Below, piece after piece: positions 1 through 5,236 of a DNA stretch of 10,244 nucleotides. The stretch covers positions 1-10,244 of the forward strand of contig CAYTBG010000097.1 in assembly GCA_964435925.1 (NCBI GenBank), in the 5' to 3' direction. The notes beneath the pieces are model-generated. The model was not told where the DNA came from. It did no database searches and worked only from the letters and a program-made list of their open reading frames with translations. How positions within the stretch are numbered: the stretch's first letter is position 1; each line of letters begins with the position of its first letter. Source of the DNA: SOIV01 sp964435925. Lineage in GTDB: Bacteria; Acidobacteriota; Aminicenantia; Aminicenantales; Aminicenantaceae. Both the position numbers and the translations under genes were made by a program.

Positions 1-28
1 GTACTAAACAGACTAACGGAAGAAGAAA

Positions 29-433
29 ATGATCGGTGGAGTCATTGTTTCCCACGGAAAATTGGCCGAGGAGATCTTAAACGCTCTGACGATTATCATT
101 GGTGAGGCTGTGAACATAGAGGCTATTTCTATCGGGTGGTATGATGATGTTGAGGAATCGAAAAAAAAGATCAACAAATCACTGAAAAGTGTTGACCAGA
201 AAAATGGAGTAGTAATTTTCACTGATATGTTTGGGGGAACAGCTTCTAACCTGAGTTTTTCTTTTCTTAAAAATGATCAAGTGGAGATCATTACTGGCGT
301 CAACCTCCCGATGCTTATAAAGTTTGTTTCCCTCCAGAGAAGCAATAATCTGAAAGGAGTGGTGAAAAAGGTTGTAGAACAGGGAAAAAAGAACATACAT
401 ATTGCCAGCGCTCTTTTAAGCTCCAAACATTAA
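29..433 (+). CDS. PTS EIIA component, mannose/sorbose family (EIIA-Man domain)
   Basis: A cytoplasmic phosphocarrier of 134 aa, about the size of a single EIIA-Man domain. It would accept phosphate from HPr on a histidine and pass it to an EIIB, or act as a regulatory output. The N-terminal strand GGVIVSHGKLAEE places the expected active-site histidine at residue 9. The second family signature DMFGGTASN is at residues 66-74, and ITGVNLPML follows at 88-96. The start is supported by a purine-rich GGAAGAAG about 3-10 nt upstream. A TAA at 5-7 could end an upstream gene, in which case this would be mid-operon. The HPr gene begins 14 nt downstream. No EIIB domain is fused to it and no EIIB/C/D gene is visible, so its phosphate acceptor is unknown. 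The family call is secure; the physiological role is inference. Confidence 0.92.
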   Translation: MIGGVIVSHGKLAEEILNALTIIIGEAVNIEAISIGWYDDVEESKKKINKSLKSVDQKNGVVIFTDMFGGTASNLSFSFLKNDQVEIITGVNLPMLIKFVSLQRSNNLKGVVKKVVEQGKKNIHIASALLSSKH

Positions 434-447
434 GATTTGCGGGGGAG

Positions 448-717
448 ATGCTCAAGAAGAAAATCACGGTGAAGAACAAACTGGGGCTTCACGCCAGGGC
501 TGCAGTTAAGTTTGTCAATATGGCAAACCGTTTCGGTTCTTCAGTAAAAATCGAAAAAGGCGACGCGGAAATCGACGGCAAGAGCATATTGGGCATACTT
601 ACTTTAGCTGCGGTCAAAGGCTCTCAAATCAGTTTAATAGTATCAGGAAAGGACGAAGCCACAGCTCTTAAAGCATTGGTGGCCCTTATAAATAATAGGT
701 TTCAAGAGAAAGAGTAA
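448..717 (+). CDS. ptsH: Phosphocarrier protein HPr
   Basis: An 89-aa HPr, the normal length, which shuttles phosphate from Enzyme I to EIIA proteins in the cytoplasm. The active-site histidine is His15 in KLGLHARAA. The regulatory site is also present: Ser46 in DGKSILGILTL, the position phosphorylated by HPr kinase in organisms that have HprK. This hints that an hprK gene exists elsewhere in the genome; none is in this window. The Shine-Dalgarno-like GGGGGAG directly touches the ATG with no spacer, which is unusual. No alternative in-frame start gives a normal HPr N-terminus, so translation may depend on coupling to the EIIA stop 14 nt upstream. Enzyme I follows after 6 nt, making a tight operon. 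Confidence 0.96.
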   Translation: MLKKKITVKNKLGLHARAAVKFVNMANRFGSSVKIEKGDAEIDGKSILGILTLAAVKGSQISLIVSGKDEATALKALVALINNRFQEKE

Positions 718-723
718 TTTTTT

Positions 724-2487
724 ATGGATTTCTTCAGACTGAGAGGAATTGGAGTTTCGCCAGGTATTGCTCTTGGTGAAGTTTTGCTCACAGAAAGAGT
801 CATTTTTACTGAAAGAAAAGAGAGTATTTTTCCCCACAAGGTTGAGGAAGAATTGGAGAGGTTGAAAAAGGCAATCAAAAGAACAAGGGGGCAATTGACT
901 CACATAAAAGAACAAATAAAAGAGAAAATGGGGGAGGAGTATTCCTTTATCTTTGAAGCGCACCTTCTTATCCTTGAAGGTAAGTCACTGCACGCGAGCT
1001 TTGAGAGAATCATCAAAGAAGAGAATTGTAGAGCAGAATGGGCACTTTCGCGAGTTCATGATAAATACGATAAGCTTTTTGAATCTTTTCATGATGAGTA
1101 CTTCAAGCAAAGAAAATCAGATATAACAGACGTTTTAGCGAGAGTCTACAGGAACCTTGAGTCTGTGGGCCAGAAAAGAGAAGATGAGGGGAGAGAAAAA
1201 ATCTTAGTATCCCACGAGCTCCTTCCTTCAGAAGCTGCTGTAAAACTCAGCAAAGGAAATGTCTTAGCTGTTGCACTCGATATGGGTGGACAAACGTCCC
1301 ATACAGCTATTCTCGCCCGTTCCTTAGATGTCCCGGCAGTTGTAGGTCTCCACAATATTTCTCAGAAAGTTAAAAACGGAGACACTTTGATTGTGGATGG
1401 AACGGATGGGGAAGTCCTAGTCAATCCTCCTCTAGCTATAAGAAAAGATTTCTTAAGTAAGAAACAAAAATATAATGACTACCGAAAAGAACTCAAAAAA
1501 ACAGCAAAATTGAGTTCTTTGGCATTGGATGGTGTTAGTTTTTCTCCTCTGGCCAATATCGAGCTTCATGAAGAAGTAAATCTTGCTCTTTCTCTTGGGG
1601 CTGAAGGGATCGGGCTTTTTAGGTCTGAATTTATCTTTCTTCAGAGTGAATCTCTTCCCAGTGAGGAAGATCATTTTTCAATTTATTCTCGAATCGCAAA
1701 AGATGCCTATCCTCATCCAGTTTACATTAGGACCGTTGATGTGGGAGGAGAAAAAAACCTGCCTCAGTTGAAGATAGAGAAGGAACCAAACCCTGCCCTT
1801 GGTTTAAGAGCTATAAGATTTTCCCTTCGGGACAAAGATTTTTTTAAGATCCAGCTCAGGGCCATATTGAGAGCAAGTATCCAAAAAAATGTCAAGATTC
1901 TCATCCCCATGATAACAGAAATTGAGGAGGTGGAGGAGGTAAAGCTTCTCTTACGAGAGGTCAAGGATGAGCTTAAAACAAAGCGGGTTAAATTCGATGA
2001 GAAAATTCCTCTTGGAGTAATGATTGAAGTGCCTGCTGCAGCGGCCATTACAGATTTATTGGTAAAAGAAGTGGATTATTTAAGCATTGGCACTAATGAT
2101 TTAATCCAGTATTATCTGGCAGTCGATCGTTCAAACGAATTTGTTTCATACCTGTATAAGCCTTTGCATCCCTCCATTTTAAGGTTACTTAAGTTTATCA
2201 TCGAGGCCGCCCATAGAGGGGGAAAAGAAATCACTGTTTGTGGAGAGATGGCCGCAGACCCTCTTTCTGCTATTGCATTGTTTGGATTAGGCTTGAAAAA
2301 ATTTAGCATGAACCCGATCTTTATCCCCAGGATAAAAAAGGCCTTGCGTTCCGTAGAGTATAAATATGTGAAAAGAGTCATTAAAAAAGCGATGACATTA
2401 AAGACTGCTCAAGAAATTGAAGAGTGTATTATTGAAAATATACTGGCAAAGCATCCAAAGGCCTTCCTGATGGGGCAAGTAATTTAA
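724..2487 (+). CDS. ptsI: Phosphoenolpyruvate-protein phosphotransferase (PTS Enzyme I)
   Basis: Enzyme I takes phosphate from phosphoenolpyruvate and gives it to HPr, the first step of the PTS phosphorelay in the cytoplasm. At 587 aa it is full length for the family. The domain order is the usual one. An N-terminal HPr-binding and helical region covers about residues 1-145. The phosphohistidine swivel domain holds GGQTSHTAILARS, with the active histidine at 193. The C-terminal PEP-binding TIM barrel includes GLFRSEF (Arg300), YIRTVDVGGEK (Arg336), IGTNDLIQY (455-463) and the catalytic cysteine in CGEMAADP (Cys506). All key residues that I can identify are intact. The ATG lies 6 nt after the HPr stop, with AGAAAGAG as the likely ribosome binding site inside the end of the HPr gene. 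A hairpin that overlaps the stop codon probably ends the operon. Confidence 0.97.
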   Translation: MDFFRLRGIGVSPGIALGEVLLTERVIFTERKESIFPHKVEEELERLKKAIKRTRGQLTHIKEQIKEKMGEEYSFIFEAHLLILEGKSLHASFERIIKEENCRAEWALSRVHDKYDKLFESFHDEYFKQRKSDITDVLARVYRNLESVGQKREDEGREKILVSHELLPSEAAVKLSKGNVLAVALDMGGQTSHTAILARSLDVPAVVGLHNISQKVKNGDTLIVDGTDGEVLVNPPLAIRKDFLSKKQKYNDYRKELKKTAKLSSLALDGVSFSPLANIELHEEVNLALSLGAEGIGLFRSEFIFLQSESLPSEEDHFSIYSRIAKDAYPHPVYIRTVDVGGEKNLPQLKIEKEPNPALGLRAIRFSLRDKDFFKIQLRAILRASIQKNVKILIPMITEIEEVEEVKLLLREVKDELKTKRVKFDEKIPLGVMIEVPAAAAITDLLVKEVDYLSIGTNDLIQYYLAVDRSNEFVSYLYKPLHPSILRLLKFIIEAAHRGGKEITVCGEMAADPLSAIALFGLGLKKFSMNPIFIPRIKKALRSVEYKYVKRVIKKAMTLKTAQEIEECIIENILAKHPKAFLMGQVI

Positions 2488-2507
2488 AAAGGGGACAGTT
2501 CCTTTTT
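2486..2507 (+). terminator. Probable intrinsic terminator of the PTS operon
   Basis: Hairpin overlapping the EI stop codon. AAAAAGG pairs with CCTTTTT, two G-U pairs extend the stem, and the loop is ACAG. The right arm ends in five T residues. The core is mostly A-T, so its strength is uncertain. It also resembles the GGGGACAG-type palindromic repeats found dispersed in some genomes, so it could be a repeat remnant serving as a terminator. Confidence 0.5.
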
Positions 2508-2546
2508 CGGTGCAGGTTAATTTTTCTGTGATGCCCGGCCCTTTAG

Positions 2547-2581
2547 AAATTGGGGCCTGGCCCCAATTTATTGGCCCCAAT
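2547..2581. repeat. GGCCCCAATT palindromic repeat with an extra half-copy
   Basis: An 11-bp arm, AAATTGGGGCC (2547-2557), and its exact reverse complement, GGCCCCAATTT (2559-2569), are separated by a single T. A further half-copy, TTGGCCCCAATTT, follows at 2571-2583. The same GGCCCCAATT occurs at 10141-10150 at the far end of the window, upstream of tolQ, so this looks like a dispersed intergenic element. No coding function is apparent between 2488 and 2623. Confidence 0.6.
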
Positions 2582-2623
2582 TTATGTTCCCTCTTTACTA
2601 CAGAATAGCCTGTTTTTTTTACG

Positions 2624-2860
2624 TTATCCGCTAAAAATACTATCTGGCTCAGTTGTTCTTACTTCATGTTCTGTTAGGCGGTCAACTAATTTTCTGCTGC
2701 GATAGTATTCTCTTATCTGAGAAGCCTTTTTTTTATCGAATACACCTAATAATTTCTTGTGCCCTAATTCGTCATAAAAATAGAGCACTTTTTTACACTT
2801 CGTCCTTTTCAGGGCCTCATCTATTTGTTTTTGAATATTTATGTCTTGAACTGATTGCAT
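2624..2860 (-). CDS. Small hypothetical protein, 78 aa, unrecognised
   Basis: I do not recognise this protein. It is supported as a gene by a strong ribosome binding site (GGGAGG, 7 nt before the ATG) and by the lack of any competing longer frame. The product is charged and lysine/arginine-rich, starting MQSVQDINIQKQIDEALK, with the central stretch KKVLYFYDELGHKKLLGVFDKKKA. It has no signal peptide, no membrane segment and no cysteine pair that would suggest metal binding; there is one cysteine near residue 22. It is probably a small soluble cytoplasmic protein. It stands alone between two plus-strand genes and next to repeat elements, so it may be accessory or recently acquired. A 12-bp perfect palindrome at 2910-2921 lies just upstream and could be an operator. 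Confidence 0.6.
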   Translation of the reverse strand: MQSVQDINIQKQIDEALKRTKCKKVLYFYDELGHKKLLGVFDKKKASQIREYYRSRKLVDRLTEHEVRTTEPDSIFSG

Positions 2861-2909
2861 TTTTTATCCTCCCTGCTTTTTAATTATGCAAAATTCATGC
2901 CAACTATAT

Positions 2910-2921
2910 CTTCTATAGAAG
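2910..2921. promoter_or_regulatory. 12-bp perfect palindrome upstream of the small minus-strand gene
   Basis: CTTCTATAGAAG is a perfect palindrome about 50 bp upstream of the 78-aa gene, with partly symmetric ACTA and TAGT flanks. On the minus strand a TATAGT (2903-2908), a plausible -10 element, sits beside it, but I see no good -35. An operator overlapping a promoter is possible but unproven. Confidence 0.25.
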
Positions 2922-2949
2922 TAGTCCCCTTATTTATTTACATAGTTAA

Positions 2950-3123
2950 TTTACCCTTCGGGCGGGCCGATTTCACCGCATCTGCTTCGTTAAGGGTATT
3001 TGCGGTGAAGAACCACAGCCGCATACCCTGTGGCCTCGCATCCGACGACATATATTTTAAATAACATCGTCGTTGCGAGCAGAGCGTGGCAATCTGGCAA
3101 ACTCGATCCGTGAATAATCCAGG
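2950..3123 (+). repeat. GC-rich palindromic repeat module, copy 1 (long form)
   Basis: This 174-bp block runs from TTTACCCTTCGGGCGGGCC to TGAATAATCCAGG. Its first 40 or so bases, its middle (GCGGTG then CCACAG) and its end match the reverse complement of 4016-4140, with scattered differences. It is GC-rich inside AT-rich flanks and has nested inverted repeats: TTCACCGCA (2972-2980) with TGCGGTGAA (3001-3009), AGGGTAT with ATACCCT, and CCACAG with CTGTGG. It is about 49 bp longer than copy 2. The extra sequence has its own inverted repeat (CGACGA near 3053, TCGTCG near 3068) and a TTGCGAGCAGAGCG segment. No open reading frame in it looks coding. It occupies most of the 400-bp gap before the sirtuin gene. 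Confidence 0.75.
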
Positions 3124-3181
3124 TTGATGAATTTAGTGTAAATAATTTTTGCAGTTGTAAATTTTTTTCCACTTTTAGATT

Positions 3182-3210
3182 TTGTATCTTTTGAAAGCTG
3201 CTGATATCAT
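3182..3210 (+). promoter_or_regulatory. Candidate sigma70 promoter for the sirtuin gene
   Basis: TTGTAT (3182-3187) and TATCAT (3205-3210) are separated by 17 nt, with an extended -10 TGA just before TATCAT. The start of transcription would be near 3217, giving a leader of about 45 nt to the ATG at 3262. The match is good but the surrounding DNA is AT-rich, so chance is possible. Confidence 0.45.
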
Positions 3211-3261
3211 TAGCTCTAGTCATCGAGATTTTAAGATAATAATAGAAGCAGAGAAGATATT

Positions 3262-4015
3262 ATGAAGGATCTCATAAAGGCTGTGGCTTCGAAAATAAAA
3301 AATTCTAAAGACCTGGTCGTTTTTACTGGCGCAGGAATATCAGCAGAAAGCGGAATACCAACTTACAGAGGAGAAGACGGGCTCTGGAGCAAATATGACC
3401 CTAATATATATGCCAACATAACCTATTTCCATCAAGACCCCTCTTATTACTGGAATTTCTTTCGAGAGGTCCGATATCCCATGATCAAGAAAGTAAAGCC
3501 GAACCAAACCCATTTAGCCTTAGCTGAGTTGGAAGCAGCGGGAAACTTAAGAAACAGTGATTACTCAGAATATAGACGGGCTTCATCAGGAAGCGGGATC
3601 CTCTTCTGTTATTGAATTACACGGGACCACAAGGATTATTTATTGCCTGAACTGTTCCCACGAATATTCCATGGATGAAGTCTTCTCCATGCTGGAAGTC
3701 CAGATTCCTCCCATTTGTTCAGAGTGTAAAGGGAAGTTGAGACCTGCTGTTATTTTTTTTGGAGAGGCTTTAAATCCAGAAATCCTCCGGCTGGCTTTTG
3801 AGGAAGCCGAAAACTGCGATCTTTTTCTTGCTGTGGGAAGCTCTTTGGCTGTTTATCCCGCGGCCGATATTCCGTGGATAGCAAAACAAGGAGGTGGCAC
3901 ATTAGCCCTCATCAATAAACAGAAAACTCCCCTGGATGTTATGGCAGATTATGTGATTAATGGAGAGGCGGGAAGGGTTCTTCCCCAGATAATTCAAAGC
4001 TTAAAGGATGATTAA
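3262..4015 (+). pseudogene. NAD-dependent protein deacylase, Sir2 family, split by a single-base frameshift
   Basis: Two overlapping frames together encode one sirtuin, an NAD-dependent lysine deacylase. The first frame (from 3262) carries the NAD-binding signature GAGISAESGIPTYRGEDGLW and runs to AAGNLRN. The second, from 3557, continues with VITQNIDGLHQEAG, then the catalytic histidine in IELHGT, two zinc-binding pairs (CLNC and CSEC), RPAVIFFGEALN and the NAD-pocket motif GSSLAVYPAA. Removing one base at about 3556 joins them into 250 aa, the usual length for a bacterial sirtuin, with no residue missing. Everything except the frame is intact, so either the lesion is very recent or it is an assembly or sequencing error. 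There is no long homopolymer at the site (GAAACAG). In the first frame the reading continues to a stop at 3613-3615, giving a truncated 117-aa product. GC-rich repeat modules lie on both sides. Confidence 0.88.
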
Positions 4016-4271
4016 CCTGAATTATTCACGAGTCGAGATTGCCGCAGATGCAAGGCGCGGCCCATGAAGCTGTGGATCGTCCACCGCGAATGGGCCGTAA
4101 CGTCGCAGATGCGGTGAGATCGGCTCGCCCGAAGGGTAAAAACTGCCGATTATGATTAAAAGAAAAATTGGAAAATAAAGTGAATCCTTCGACCTTGTGA
4201 AAAATCATGTTAATAGGCTAATATCATTGAAAATAAATAAAGGTATCGGCAGTTTTTATGAATAATTCAGG
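4016..4271. repeat. Composite inverted-repeat element containing repeat module copy 2
   Basis: CCTGAATTATTCA (4016-4028) is the exact reverse complement of TGAATAATTCAGG (4259-4271). TAAAAACTGCCGAT (4137-4150) is the exact reverse complement of ATCGGCAGTTTTTA (4245-4258). The two right-hand arms are contiguous, whereas the left-hand arms are separated by a 108-bp GC-rich module (4029-4136). Without that module there would be a perfect 27-bp inverted repeat around a 94-bp AT-rich loop. The element fills the space between the convergent sirtuin and cupin genes and contains no plausible gene. It could also act as a two-way transcription barrier. Confidence 0.8.
4029..4136 (-). repeat. GC-rich palindromic repeat module, copy 2 (short form)
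   Basis: A 108-bp block related to the core of copy 1 (2954-3110) but in the opposite orientation. It contains a strong hairpin: CGGCCCAT (4058-4065) pairs with ATGGGCCG (4090-4097), and inside this GTGGA (4072-4076) pairs with TCCAC (4080-4084). The word CGCAGATGC occurs twice as a direct repeat (4043-4051 and 4104-4112). No open frame looks coding. It resembles REP or MITE-type sequence, but I cannot assign it to a named family. Confidence 0.7.
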
Positions 4272-4275
4272 CTGA

Positions 4276-4677
4276 TTAATTCTCTTCGGTTTTCTCTTCT
4301 CTTCCATATTCATCCTCAAGGCGGACAATGTCTGATTCATCAGAGTTTCCTATCCAAATCTCCATCACGCGAGCCTGCTTTGACCCAAGGCAACGAAGGC
4401 GATGAGGGCTTTTCCTGGGAACAAAGATTTCTTCGCCTTCTTCTGGCTGCCAGACTCTTTTGCCTTCGGTCACCTCAAGACCTTTATCCAGCACGACCCA
4501 GAATTCACTTCGGTGAAGATGATACTGAAGAGAGAGAGTTTCTCCGGGATTTACAGTTATAATTTTTATGCCTCTGGCTTGTTTATAGGGGAATGAGCGG
4601 AATTTTCCCCATGGCCGAATGTCTTCTTTAATTTCTTTTTTAAAATTTTCAATATCGCTTTTCTTGTTTGAAGTCAT
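4276..4677 (-). CDS. Stand-alone cupin, type II mannose-6-phosphate isomerase-like
   Basis: This 133-aa protein matches the C-terminal cupin domain of bifunctional mannose-1-phosphate guanylyltransferase/mannose-6-phosphate isomerase enzymes. It occurs here without the nucleotidyltransferase half. RPWGKF (21-26) opens the domain. The metal-binding motif QYHLHRSEFWVV (51-62) supplies the expected glutamine, histidine and glutamate ligands, and PHRL (91-94) supplies a further histidine. The closing motif ESDIVRLEDEYGR (114-126) is typical of the family. It may interconvert mannose-6-phosphate and fructose-6-phosphate for GDP-mannose synthesis, but small cupins of this type are often annotated by similarity only. 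A good ribosome binding site (AGGAG, 6 nt spacing) fixes the start. It lies 94 nt downstream of ssb on the same strand and may be its distal operon partner; I saw no clear terminator between them. Confidence 0.85.
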   Translation of the reverse strand: MTSNKKSDIENFKKEIKEDIRPWGKFRSFPYKQARGIKIITVNPGETLSLQYHLHRSEFWVVLDKGLEVTEGKRVWQPEEGEEIFVPRKSPHRLRCLGSKQARVMEIWIGNSDESDIVRLEDEYGREEKTEEN

Positions 4678-4771
4678 TAATGCTCCTGCAGGTAACCCGG
4701 CTTACAGGAATCGGATTGAAAGACAAACCTAATCAAAGGAATTACGAGTAAATTTTTCAACCTTAAATAGA

Positions 4772-5236
4772 TTAAAAGGGAACCTCGTCTTCGTCTTCTT
4801 TGTCTTTATCAGGAGCTTCGGGTGCATCCTCAGAAAGATCAGAAGGGGGTTTATTAGGTTCTGCATGATCTTGATCTTCAACCTGTTCTTCCCTCTTGCC
4901 AAGGAGGGTGATGTTCTGGGCTTCAATTTCGGTTGTATATCTTTTATTACCATCTCTGTCTTGCCAGTTTCGAGTTCTTATTTTTCCTTCCAGGTAGATT
5001 TGTTTCCCCGGGTTCAAGTATTTTTCGCAGAACTCGGCCAATTTGCCCCAGGTCACTATACGGTGCCATTCAGTGCGATTTTCTGACTCGTTTGTGCTGG
5101 GCTTGAAATAACGCTCATTGGTAGCCAGGGTAAATTTTGCCACTGCCCTTTCTGTCTGGGGAAGGTATCTTAATTCAGGTTTTACACCAAGACGCCCGAT
5201 TAGCATAACCTTATTAAGGCTGTTTATATCTCTCAT
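4772..5236 (-). CDS. ssb: Single-stranded DNA-binding protein
   Basis: SSB coats single-stranded DNA in replication, repair and recombination, normally as a tetramer. The protein is 154 aa. The N-terminal OB fold begins SLNKVMLIGRLGVKPELRY and runs to about residue 112, including TEWHRIVTWGKLAEFCEKYL and KQIYLEGKIRTRNW. A disordered acidic and proline-containing tail follows, ending in DEDEVPF, the conserved tip that recruits partner proteins. All family features are present. The start codon lies inside the end of cpoB (23-bp overlap). The nearest Shine-Dalgarno-like GGGAG is about 15 nt away, so translation may be coupled to cpoB. An SSB gene at the end of a pal-cpoB unit is unusual and would tie its expression to the envelope genes unless it has its own promoter inside cpoB. 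Confidence 0.96.
   Translation of the reverse strand: MRDINSLNKVMLIGRLGVKPELRYLPQTERAVAKFTLATNERYFKPSTNESENRTEWHRIVTWGKLAEFCEKYLNPGKQIYLEGKIRTRNWQDRDGNKRYTTEIEAQNITLLGKREEQVEDQDHAEPNKPPSDLSEDAPEAPDKDKEDEDEVPF

Noticed and set aside
3557..4015. Independent sirtuin-fragment gene starting at the GTG at 3557
   Set aside because: There is no ribosome binding site, and the first residues VITQNIDG are the middle of the sirtuin fold. It is better read as the second half of a frameshifted gene.
2954..4136. CRISPR array or transposon carrying the sirtuin gene as cargo
   Set aside because: There are only two diverged repeat copies, in inverted orientation and about 1 kb apart, with no regular spacing, no spacers, and no cas or transposase gene in the window.
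4678..4771. Terminator or promoter between ssb and the cupin gene
   Set aside because: I found no convincing hairpin with a T tract. The TTGAAA near the ssb stop lacks a good -10 at the right distance.
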